Assembly: GCA_027943335.1 (NCBI GenBank)
Contig: BSBK01006429.1
Span: forward strand, 310,001-374,000
Reading direction: 5' to 3'
Length of the DNA stretch: 64,000 nt
Origin: Chamaecyparis obtusa
Taxonomy: Eukaryota > Streptophyta > Pinopsida > Cupressales > Cupressaceae
Of this stretch, positions 44,799-56,096 are shown in pieces. The number at the start of each line of letters is the position of its first letter. Position 1 is the stretch's first letter. Under the pieces are notes generated by a model, which was not told the DNA's origin, made no database searches, and saw only the letters and a program-made list of their open reading frames with translations. The position numbers were made by a program, and so were the translations under genes.

Positions 44799-45468
44799 AT
44801 GTAAGGTAGACAAGAGGGGCCAAAGAATGGCACACCCTAATGACCTAGCCTACTCAAAAACATGCGGAAGCAATAAACAACAATAGTGAGAGAGAGAATG
44901 TCAAATCTTTTATTAAGTTTCATCAAATAGAATCATACATGCTTGGTTGTAAGGCCTTCCTAGTTAGGGCCAGATATTATAATGAATTACAGAAGTCCTC
45001 AAACATGCAAGGATCTTCTAATGATCTCCAATCTTCTATCTTCTTATCTATATCCAAACTAACTCCCTAAAATCTAACCAAACAACTATACTTATACAAG
45101 AGGCTACCAAACTAAGTCAGCCTTCAGATCCATAATCAACAAAAGTAACGGTCAGATCTGGGACCACACACTTCCCAATGATGGATACCAGCATCAAATT
45201 TGTGACCCGTAATCAATGGAAAATTCGGCCTCAACAAGAACTCAAAAGAAAATAATTAGTAAGCAATGATGACTATGAAACAAACAAGTATCATCGAGGG
45301 CCAATGAAATAACTAACTGCCTAGGAGATAACTGACCACACTTGATAACCAAAGGAAACTGACAAACTACCAACCAACTCAGTCAAAGAAGGAACCAAGA
45401 AACACAGACAAACTCCAAAATTTTTTGGTGACATAGGATTTCCAAGGACCTAAGATGCTCCTACATCA
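44799..45468 (-). repeat. Chromovirus 5' LTR
   Basis: 670 bp, paired with 31915-32588, with many substitutions compared with element A. Adjacent to TSD GAAAC at 45469-45473. Confidence 0.93.
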
Positions 45469-45473
45469 GAAAC

Positions 45474-46504
45474 CCATCATTCCTTCAAAATGGGCCCAAG
45501 AATATGCATCACCAAACACAATTCCCACTTCGCTAGATATCACCTTTTCATATCCCTAATACATAAAACTCACCACATCTAAGGAAGGAACATCACAAGC
45601 TTGAAGAAAAGGGGTCAAAAATCCCCAAAAAGTCACTAAAGACCTCAGCTCTAAAATAGAGCACCCAACAAACATCATACAAGTAGTTTCCTCAAAAAGA
45701 ACCACCACAACCAAAGCCATAACACTCCAACTTTCAATCCTAAACCATATATCCACACAAATGAAATTTTTGAGAGAAACAATGAGAAAAAAGAGTAGTG
45801 AGACAACACAAAGCTTAGAGACTCACTAGGAACAAACAAGACTAGAATAGGAGGCACTATACCTGGGTAGGAAAATGATAAACCTTTTGTTGCAAGAACA
45901 AAGATCATATAGGGGGATGATATTACACATGACTCTTATGCCTGCCTCTAATATGGTACATAGAGGTAGATAATAACTCATCTAGGCATTCCATACTCAA
46001 ATCCATAGTGTCAAAAAAGAATGCCTAGACCAAGTTGGGGATAGAAGACCAAATAGGGGACTGACCACATGTAGAAACTCTAGAAATGAACCAGCGAATA
46101 GCAATCTCATAATTCACATCTTCTACCTCAAAGATGATCTTCTTGGTAATAGAATCAATTGTCCCATCTTACACAACCCTAAAATATGGGAGAGAACACA
46201 TGCAGGAGGAAAGGATCTCCTCCCATGAAGCTAACACATGCCCCAAAATTATCCAAGGATTCTCATCCAGAGAAGATAACCTTCTTCAAAAAAAAGAGCC
46301 ACAAGAAGTAGAGGTCATCAAAAGATGAACTAGGTTACCAACATCTTGGTCAAAATCTCCCTCATCTACAACATTTGTAGAAACCCCACCTCCCCCACTT
46401 TCATTCCTTCTCACCCTTCCACTGACACTCTCCATTAGGTTAGGCCTTTATGTATCCAATGTAATAATTTGTTTTCTTGAATCTTGTTATAGTAATGAAA
46501 CTAT
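45474..46504. other. Unassigned flanking DNA, right of the chromovirus
   Basis: The continuation of 30487-31909 before the chromovirus insertion. The - strand has broken protein-like stretches in changing frames (for example 45556-45908 and about 45950-46330, the latter with WIILGHVLASWEEIL). No domain recognised. It ends where element B begins at 46505; the last five bases ACTAT are the expected TSD of element B, whose partner is outside the window. Confidence 0.4.
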
Positions 46505-47423
46505 TGTTAGGATTAAGTAATACTGAGAGGGGTCAATCATTATTACAACACTTTCTATTTGAATTTAGCAACTTCCAACTTAACCAAATAACTACTGAAA
46601 TGAAAAGAACATAAATGTAAAATATACAACTCATAACACAATGGTTTTGTTCTTGAGGAAACCCTACTAAGGGAAACCCCCGATAGGGACATTGCCCAAA
46701 AATATGTACTAAAAGTATTGTGTTCCTATTAAAAACCTATCCCTATTAGGATCTGATTATTACATTAGCATATTTCCTTGTTAAAGGAAAACAAAAACTC
46801 TATTAGGAGTGTATAATGATCATACTGCTCTTACAATCATAAATCTATCTTTGTTACAATGATTTGTCAAAAAAAAACTTATACAAGTATCTTCTATGCT
46901 TAAGTAGTCCCAATTGTATCTCACCTCACTCTCTATCTAATCACAATGCATCTATGTCTTCTATTATATGTAATCCTATCTTCACTTCTCAAAAATTCTT
47001 CATATATATGCTCAATTCCTCAATCAGCCAACTCACACATCCATCACAAGTTTTGACCAAATATTATCCAAATATCAAATAAAAATTCAGCAACCATACA
47101 TTACCAAAATTAGTGTAGGACCCAATCCAAATAAAAACTTAGCATGTCTCGATTCCATGTTATACTCCCTAAGTCATCACAACCATTCAACTATTCTATA
47201 TAGCTGCTTCACTATCATCGCATGACTTCAACTAGTTGTAAATCTCATCTCTAAACTCCAAAACATAAGTGACATTAACTAAAGGTCTATCACATCCTAA
47301 AATACCTTTATCTAAGTTTTCAAGACTTAGTTTATCATATACAGTGCTCTCTGCTAAAAAATTTACTCTTCTACCTAGTAAACTACTTCCTGGATTTAGT
47401 GATTTTTCCAACACCTTATCACA

Positions 47424-50180
47424 TGTTGGGGTTCTTTTTCCCCAAAGGTCAGATTAACATTAGGATTGATAGGGCTAGTGTCACACTCACTCAACACTCC
47501 AAATCTAAAAAGGAAAAAGGCCAACTGACAAGGATCAAAGAGAGATCCTTCTACACTTTGAGCTCCATGTACAACACTCAGGCGCATGTTTCCTTATCTG
47601 CACACACATACAACTTGAGTCACACTATAGGCCTACCAGTAACTGGCTATGGTATAGTTTTCAAACCCCTGTAGGTATCCTATACCTCAAATGAAACCAA
47701 GATCTAATGCAATAGCCCTACTTGCATAGAGTGAGTATGAAAACCAGAGACCTATCCTAACAACATAAAAGGGAAAGGGTGGAACTTAATGTAAATGATT
47801 TAAAAGATAGGTTGAAAGGACCCCTGAGATACCCTAAGTCCCTCATAGACCTGTGCCTTGTCCAATGGGCCACAAAGTCAAATACCCTATTGCAATAGAC
47901 AACTATGAAACAAGAAGACAATATACTCAATGTGTTGATGCCTAACATCAATCACACACCATGACCAAACCTCACTTCAACAACCCATCTGTGTATCCAA
48001 GTATGTTATTACCCATCCAAAGGCTTTTAACCCTCCCCTTAGAAGAGACCTATAAATAGATAATACATTAACCAACATCCAAAGGAAGACATGCATGACA
48101 TATCTTTGACACCTCAACTCATACATACATGAAAACTAATCCTAAACTAGTTATCTCTACGAAGACAACTCTATTGTAGACACATAGGAATTACAATAGA
48201 AAAATCAAACATACTTGATGTATTGATCAATGAGTTTAAAATTCAAATGGAGATAGCTTGGTAATAGTAAGAATGAATTGAGTCCTCATACATAAGACAA
48301 ATCAATTACAATATGTATTATATTCTCTGAACCAACAAAGGAAGAAAGAACACCCTATATGTAGAGAGAAGGAGAAAATCTATAGGACAGAACCTTTCAT
48401 GGAACCAAAAAGGAATTCTTAGGAACCAAGATTTTAGAACCCTTACTCTATCAAAAAACACACCACGTATACCCCTAGTCACCTTGGAATCCTCAAAGAG
48501 GATGCATCAAGCTTCAGGTGACTAGGGTTAGGGTTTCAACTACCCAACCAACCAAAAATTACATTAGAATTTATTGCAGGGGAAGAGACACAGGCAACTC
48601 AGAGAAAATAAATCTCAAACGGATTTGCAATCATGAAAATCTACAAGATCAGCACAGTAAACTAAGGAATTGCCATGAAAATCAGTCAAATTGGCCACAT
48701 GCAAACACTTTTTGAGCACAAAACCACACTTCACAGTACAATAGAACCCCTAGCAATCGATCATGGCACCCTGGACCACACTGCAACCACCGGCGCCACC
48801 AAACAAATCAAATCCAGCCTCAAAAGTAATTAAAACCAGTCCTTTCTATCATCAGAAATGTCTCAAGAAATTTGGATTTGAATTTCAATGGTCACTTCAT
48901 GGCACCAATAGCAAGTTGGCGGTCAATATTCAAACTAAGATCAAATTTAAGTCGTGACCATTCAATCCTTTTATTTTGCGGGCTTCATGACATAACCTTT
49001 TTGAAAGACCCCAGTCACATTTAGCGAACTGGTGACCGAAGACCTTTTCTAGTTTGCAAAATACTTTATCTCTCCACCTTTTAGTTTAGCAGTTATGCAA
49101 ACACTTGTTCGCTGAATCACCAATCAAATTGGAGCACCACCATTTTTCTTCGCGAATGAGTGAACCCCTTTGAAATTTGTCAGGCCACTAAACACTTTTA
49201 TCCAGACTGCCAGACCCTAGACCCCACTTGGGCTTGCTTTGTGCCACTTGTCATCATGTCAATCACTGAAACCACCTAGTCACCACTGACACAAGACCCA
49301 TAGAAAACAAGCCCTCAAATCAGATGGCAGGCGCAAGATCTCATGGCTTTGACACCACCCATGAGATCATGTGCCAGCCATTGATTCTGCCACACTGTTA
49401 GCCCCCCTAACAATGACCCCACCTTATTGAATCCGCGTGTTGACCAATAGAATTAAAACAAATTAGCACCACCTGGCTGATGGTCCCACTGACACAACCA
49501 ATAAGAAGGCTCCAATTGTAATACCTATCAGCAGACCCACAATAGTCATCCTACACACATGGAGAATCGGACGACTGGCACATGATCTGAAGGGCTCAAA
49601 AGATTCTATGCTCTTATACACCAACCGTCGATCTAGAATCTTAGCTGATAACATAGAGCATGAACCCACCTTGCCATATGATCATTTTTCTTGGCCAATA
49701 AGGAATTGCCATTTGTGCATATGTGGTAGTGGACCCACCTGTCTTGAAGCGTTGCAACTGTGGAATAATCAATGATCATCGTAAGATCGCAAGCCTCTGA
49801 CAAAACCCTTGCAAACTTACGACAACTGTAGGATTAAGATGGTGTTAGAGAGCTAGGCCCAAGAAAGATTTAAGCTGAAACTATAGAAAAATTAAAGGCG
49901 CAGGACTTAGGAAAAATTAAACCTGCCAGAGTTTAGGCCTAAGGAAATATTAAGCACTGAGGACTTAGGGAACAATTTGCACACATGGGTTTTAGGGAAC
50001 ATAAGTGGCCCAAAAAGGTAATGTTAAAATAGAATAGGGACAAGGTAAAACAAAGGGTTTTTTCAAAGTAATGGCTAGATTATGAATTTTTGCTTAGGGT
50101 TTAAGGCTAGAGGCATGAAAAATACTGCAAAGACCAAAGGAAAGGACATGAAGCCATGAAGTTTTTTGCACGTGCCAATA
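47424..50180 (-). repeat. 3' LTR of the gag-only element
   Basis: 2757 bp, closely similar to 52408-55162. No coding potential; small frames differ between copies. Contains AGGGTTAGGGTTT near 48524 in both copies, too short to be telomeric. Confidence 0.93.
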
Positions 50181-50546
50181 CTGGCTCTGTCTAGGGATGC
50201 ATGTCTCTTCCAGGTATGGCAAGAATTTAGGAATCACTAGGAGAGTAGACCACCCACTGGACAAAACATAGGGACCTCAAAAATTGGCAACCAAACCAGG
50301 GAAATAGAAAGGGAAACACACAATAGGAAAGGGAAAAATATTTACAAACATTTTTACAAACTTTGAAACTTGTTTGGTGGCCCCTGGCCACCAAGAGAAA
50401 GTTAGAGACCCTCCTGAATCAAAGGTCTGATTTTCATCCACATATGTGACCAAACACCTAAAAATTTTATGACCATCTTTCTGCCAACATATGTGAGTAT
50501 TCATGGGTTGAAAAATGAGACTGTAATTATCACTACCCATTTTCTT
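50181..50546 (-). other. Interior 3' end of the gag-only element
   Basis: A small - strand frame, 50277-50540 (MGSDNYSLIFQPMNTHICW), follows the acidic ORF. It may be a remnant of a further coding part, but it has no recognised motif. No strong polypurine tract is seen at the LTR edge (on -, CCTAGACAGAGCCAG). Confidence 0.4.
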
Positions 50547-51962
50547 CTAGTCACAACCCCTATATTCACATTCATATTCTAAGAAGTAAGGACCATCATT
50601 CAATTCTTGGTGATGACTAGGAACAAAAAATTGATTGAATAATGCATCAAAAAATAAAGCATATGGAGCATCATGCATTACTACAAAATTACCTGGCTGA
50701 GAAGGACTTGGATCCTCTGATTTGCCTTCATACATTGCCTCAGCCACCAAGAAACTTGGTTCCTCCATGATGTCTTCATGAACTAGATTATGAACCAAGT
50801 GAAGGTCTCCTTGAAAATTTTTGTGATAGGGGAGAAATTGATCTACCTCATTGTTTTCATCTAAAGAATTTATGTCCCAATCATTGAAGACTAGGTCCTC
50901 AACACTGTCACCATCACTATCATACTTAGCAAAAGAAGGAAAAGGGGTTGAACAAGAAGCTTGTTCATCAATAGAATTCTTATGACAGGAAAACACACTG
51001 TCATGTCCCTCTACCTCTTCTTCTGTAGAGTCACTACATGAGGGGACTTCTGGTGAAAATGGATCATCACTATCACTTTGAACACTGGCCTCATTATCAG
51101 TGTCAAAGGATAAATCATAGGGGAGCTGCAATTCAAAATCCATATTAGGTGCATACCTCTGAAATTCTTCAGCCAAAAGTGTTGAAATCTTTTCACTACT
51201 CAATGGACTTTGGGCCTTGTTTTCATCTTCTTCAACTTCATCCCTAGTGCTGCAAACATCATTCTTGTCCAAGACAAGAATGGACATCTCTAGCTTTAGA
51301 TCATCTTGTGTGAAGCAATCTATGCGGGAATCATCATCTGCATCATATTCAATATTTTCCCCTTCATACAAAACATCATCAAACCAGGACAAGGAGCAAT
51401 TATCCTAATATTGAAAAGAAGAAAGATCTATAGAAAAATTGGAAATATTATCAACTTCAGATCCATCTTCAGCACTCTCATATGCACTAACCTCAAAATC
51501 AGCTTCATAGTCAATACTTTCTGCATAATGAGACTCAACATCATAACCACTGGTCTCCTCATGATCAACATGAAGAGAAGCCAGTACCCTCAACTTCCAG
51601 TTCTCCATTAACTGCCAGTTCTCCATTTTTCTCTTTGTAATTTCCTTCTTGAGAGCAGCAACTTCATCAAAATATTCTACAAACTTTTCTCTCAATACAT
51701 CCCAAGAAGGGATTTAACATGAAGGCAAGGACAAGAACCAACTCCTTGCACTATCAGAAAATGTCTGTACAAAAAGCCTCATAGCAACATCTTCATGCTC
51801 AATATCCATTTCACCAAACAAACCCATGACAGTATATATATGTCGGCTTGCCAAAATAGATCCATCAACCATGAATCTAGGCAAGCACTCTCCATCCTCA
51901 GTAGAGAACTCTTTAGGGGCACCTTCAATACCATCAAAACAAAAGGGCCTATATTCCTCCAT
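50547..51962 (-). pseudogene. Gag-like protein with acidic C-terminus in the gag-only element
   Basis: One frame of about 472 codons from ATG at 51962 to TAG at 50547, interrupted by just two stops (TAA at 51714, TAG at 51405) and no frameshift. The N-terminus is a gypsy gag capsid-like domain: FCFDGIEGAPKEF, MDIEHEDVAMRLFVQTF, then SARSWFLSLPS and WDVLREKFVEYF. The remaining 300 residues are very acidic, rich in Asp, Glu and Ser, with no zinc knuckle and no protease site. An acidic tail in place of a basic nucleocapsid is unusual. It may be a capsid partner for a full-length relative; the function of the tail is unknown. Confidence 0.82.
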
Positions 51963-52395
51963 GAGGAACTGCCCACTGCTACTTATCCCTTTATGCTAGA
52001 GCTAAACACTTGATAAGGAAACATTTAGACCTTGAAAAGTACCTGAGAGTTTTGTAGTAGAAGACTTTGTTGACTGGAAGGCAGGGTAGATCTAGAGCTC
52101 ACCCTAAAGCTTGATCAGATTCTTTGCAATATAGAGTCACCACCTCCTTGGAGAGGAAAGTAATGCACTTGTTCTTGTTTTTTTTTCCAATCAACACAAA
52201 ACTCCACCAAGTAAGCATGCACTGTTTATTAGAAGATGCACTGATCAAATAGAGAATTTAGAGTCACCACTCAACATGTAGTGAGAAGATGTAGCAAATG
52301 CCTTTTTGTTTATTTGACTCTATGACCTTTAACCAAGACTCTGGGATGATCCAGCCAAGTAAAGAAACTTGTTGTCTTTTACTTCTTCCCAAGAA
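51963..52395 (-). other. Leader of the gag-only element
   Basis: About 430 bp between the primer site and the gag start, without a reading frame of note. It would hold the packaging signal in a functional element. Confidence 0.45.
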
Positions 52396-52404
52396 GAGTC
52401 GCCA
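52396..52404 (-). promoter_or_regulatory. Primer binding site of the gag-only element
   Basis: TGGCGACTC on -, three bases inside the LTR end, as in plant gypsy elements with TGGCGACTC-type sites. It sets the transcription direction to -. Confidence 0.75.
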
Positions 52405-52407
52405 TCT

Positions 52408-55162
52408 TATTGGGGTTCTTTTTCCCCAAAGGTCAGATTGACATTAGGATTGACAGGGCTAGTGTCAAATTCACTCAACACTCCAAATCTAACAAGGAAA
52501 AAGGCCAACTAACAAGGATCAAAGAGAGATCCTTCTACACTTTGAGCTCCACATCACTCAGATGGGTGTTACCTTATCTACACACACATACAACTTGAGT
52601 CACACTACAGGCATGTAGGTAACTAACTATGGAATAGTTTTCAAACCCCTGTACGTATCTTGTACCTGAAATGAAACTAGGATCTAATGCAATAGCCCTA
52701 CTTGCATAGAGTGAGTATGAAAACCAGAGACCTATCCTAACAACATAAAAGGGAAAGGGTGAAACTTAATGTAAATGATTTAAAAGATGGGTTGAAAGGA
52801 CCCCTGAGATACCCTAAGTCCCTCATAGACCTGTGCCTTGTCCAATGGGCCACAAAGTCAAATACCCTATTGCAATAGATAGCTATGAAACAAGAAGACA
52901 AAATACTCAATGTCTTGTTGTCTAACATCAATCACATACCATGACCAAACCTCACTTCAACAACCCACCTATGTATCCAAGTATGTTATTACCCATCCAA
53001 AGACTTTTAACCCTCCTCTTAGAAGAGACCTATAAATAGATAATACATTAACCAGCATCCACTAGAAGACAAGCATGACATATCTTTGAGACCTCAACTC
53101 ATACATACATGAAAACTAATCCTAAACCAGTTATCTCTATGAAGACAACTCTATTGCAGACACATAGGAATTACAATAGAAAAATCAAACATACTTAATG
53201 TATTGATCAATGAGTTTAAAATTCAAATGGAGATAGCTTGGTAACAGTAAGAATAAATTGAGTCCTCATACATAAGAAAAATCAATTACAATATGTATTA
53301 TATTCTCTGAACCAACAAAGGAAGAAAGAACACCCTATATGCAGAGAGAAGGAGAAAATCTGCAGGAAAGAACGTTTCACGAAACCAAAAAGGAACCCTT
53401 AGGAACCAAGATTTTAGAACCCTTACTCTATCAAAAAAACACACCACTTATACCCCTAGTCACCTTGGAATCCTCAAAGAGGATGCATCAAGCTTCAGGT
53501 GACTAGGGTTAGGGTTTCAACTACCCAACCAACCAAAAATTACATCAAAATTTATTGCAGGGGAAGAGACACAGGAAACTCAGAGAAAATAAATCTGAAA
53601 CAAATTTGCAATCATGAAAATCTACAAGATCAACACAGTTTAACCAAGGAATTGCCATGAAAATTAGTCAAATCAGCCACCTACAAACACTTTTCGAGCA
53701 CAAAACCACACTTCATAGTACAACAAAACCCCCAACAATTGATCATGGCACCCTGGACCACACTGCAACCATAGGTGCCACCAAAAAAATCAAATCTAGC
53801 CTCAAAAGCAATTAAAACCAGTCCTTTTTGTCATTGGAAATGTCTCAAGAAATTTGAATTTGAATTTCAATGGTCACTTCATGGCACCAGCAGCAAGTCG
53901 GCGGTCAATATTCAAACTGAGATCAACTTTAAGTCATGACCATTTGATCCTTTTATTTTGCGGGCTTCATGACTTAACCTTTTTAAAAGAACCAAGTCAC
54001 ATTTAGTGAACTGGTGACTGAAGACCTTTTCTAGTTTGTGGAATACTTTATCTCTCCACCTTTTAGTTTAGCAGTTATGCAAACACTTGTTTGCTGAATC
54101 ACCAATCAAATTGGAGCACTACCATTTTTATTCACGAACGAGTGAACCCCTTTGAAATTTTTCAGGCTGCTAAACACTTTTATCCAGACTACCAAACCCT
54201 AGACCCCACCTAGGCCCGCTTTGTGCCACTTGTCATCATGTCATTCATTGAAACTACCCAGTCACCACTCACATAGGACCCATAGAAAATAAGCTTTCAA
54301 ATCAGATGGCAGGCGCAAGATCTCATGGCTCTGACACCACCCATGAGATCATGCACCAGCCATTGATTCTGCCACACTATCAGCCCCCCTGACAATGACC
54401 CCACCTTGCTGAATCTGCACGTTGACCAATAGAATTAAAACAAATTAGCAGCACCTGGCCGATAGTCCCACTGACACAACCAATAAGAAGGCTTCAATTG
54501 TAATACCTATTAGTGGACCCACAAGAGTCATCCTACACACATGGAGAATTGAACGGTTGGTGCATGATCTGAAGGGCCCAAAAGATTCTATGTGCTTATT
54601 CACCAACTATCGATCTAGAATCTTAGCCAATAACACAGAGCGTGACCCCACCCTGCCATATCATCATTTCTCTCAGCCAATAAGGAACTACCATTTTTGC
54701 ATATGTGGTAGCAGACTCACCCATGTTGAAGTGCTACAACCATGGAATAATCAACGATCGTCGTAAGATCACAAGCCTCTGACAAAACCCTTGTGAACTT
54801 ATGACAACCGTAGGATTAAGATGGTGTTAGAGAGATGGGCCTAGGAAAGATTTAAGCCAAAACTATAGAAAAATTAAAGGTGCGGGACTTAGGAAAAATT
54901 AAACCTGCCAGACTTTAGGCCTAAGGAAATATTAAGCGTTGAGGACTTAGGGAACAATTTGCACACATGGGTTTTAGGGAACTTAAGTGGCCCAAAAAGG
55001 TAACATTAAAATAGAATAGGGCCAGGGTAAAACAAAGGGTTTTTTCAAAGTAACGGCTAGATTATGAATTTTTTCTTAGGGTTTAAGGCCAGAGGCATGA
55101 AAAATACTACAGAGACCAAAGGAAAGGACATGAAGCCATGAAATTTTTTGCACGTGCCAACA
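52408..55162 (-). repeat. 5' LTR of the gag-only element
   Basis: 2755 bp, paired with 47424-50180. Inner terminus TATTGGGG rather than TGTTGGGG. Confidence 0.93.
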
Positions 55163-55249
55163 TCACAAACATTGTGTTTTACTCTAAGCAACCATACATA
55201 ACTATAATGTTGTCATAAATGAAAACCTTGAATGACTCACTTGCCAACA

Positions 55250-56096
55250 ATCCCCCCTTTGGCATTGATGGAAACACTTAGTGAAAAATGACTAAGTGCC
55301 CAATACCAAAGTACTAAGTACATAATTTTTCCTTATCTATATATCATGTATAAATTATTTTCTATATCTCCTTGTATAAATTTTTCATACTACTACTAAT
55401 ACTCCTCCTTTGACATTTATGGAAAAGGTGTGAAAAAATGTAGAATATCTATACATATAACAATATTGTATACTTGGTCTTAAAAAAGATTTTACAACGT
55501 ATTAAGGGTATCTCAGAAAAAATTTTCCAAGATATTTACCTCTTCTAGCTAGGTCTTTACCAAAATTTGACCCACATGGATTGATCCCTTGAGCACAAAA
55601 TATGTTATCTAAGCTCCTTTTAACTCAGTGGGCATGCTGTCGGTAAGAGATTTTGCTACTTTCTCCATGTCTGATAGATGTGTCTCAAGAATTGATAGCT
55701 TGGGAGTGATTAAGATTTTTAGCATACCAAATCTTCCCACAAATATCTATTTCTCTATCTCCAACATACTTATCTAATCAAGCAATTTGGACACTTCCTT
55801 GTCTAGTTCCAAAACAATGTGTGAGGAGGTCTCACAATTGTGCACCTACTTCTCAAGTGTCTTCCTAGCTTGTTCAATTTTATTTTATATGTTATAAAGT
55901 GTCTAATGGGGTTTATACATTAGCTATATAACCTTCTTCCATGTGTCATACTACCTTTTTCATCATAAATAGTCTTGTTGATTATACCCAAGTCCCATGA
56001 AATGGACTTGTACATATCCTCTAGCTTCTTTACCAAGTAATTTTCTTCATCCTTCAGCTCAACAATCTTCTCCAAAGACTCATAGTGACTATCAAA
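55250..56096 (-). other. Element B 3' interior region
   Basis: Begins with the purine tract (on - AAAGGGGGGAT, 55250-55260) and includes a second G-rich patch near 55404 (ctcctcctttgac on +), matching the double tract of element A. From about 55530 to 56090 the - strand has weak Leu/Lys/Glu-rich helical remnants, perhaps the decayed C-terminus of ORF2 or ORF3. Confidence 0.5.

Larger units (their letters stand above)
31915..45468 (-). mobile_element. Ty3/gypsy chromovirus on the minus strand
   Basis: LTRs 31915-32588 and 44799-45468; perfect TSD GAAAC at 31910-31914 and 45469-45473. On - the LTR starts TGATGCAGGAGC (TGATGTAGGAGC in the 5' copy) and ends CATCA. The order on - is primer site, gag, protease, RT, RNase H, integrase and chromodomain, so it is a chromovirus. 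Copia-2 splits gag at GTTAC. Pol holds frameshifts, including one at the RT active site, and several stops. Confidence 0.93.
47424..55162 (-). mobile_element. Gag-only large-LTR gypsy derivative (LARD-like)
   Basis: Direct LTRs 47424-50180 (2757 bp) and 52408-55162 (2755 bp) flank a 2.2-kb interior; perfect TSD TCACA at 47419-47423 and 55163-55167. On - the LTR starts TGTTGGCACGTGC and ends CCCCAACA. A TGGCGACTC primer site follows the 5' LTR on -. The interior has one - strand frame, gag-like with an acidic extension, and no enzyme domains. It is non-autonomous by structure. Confidence 0.9.
46505..55249 (-). repeat. Element B 3' LTR, split by the nested element at 47424-55162
   Basis: About 1.0 kb of LTR in two pieces, 46505-47423 and 55168-55249. 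It shows the same hairpin layout as element A: CCCT(act)AAGGG at 46662-46673, CCC(cgata)GGG near 46678-46688 and TTTCCTT(gtt)AAAGGAAA at 46773-46790. Confidence 0.78.

Noticed and set aside
48524..48536. AGGGTTAGGGTTT, like the plant telomere repeat, also at about 53504
   Set aside because: Fewer than two full units, and present at the same place in both LTRs of the gag-only element, so it is just part of that LTR.
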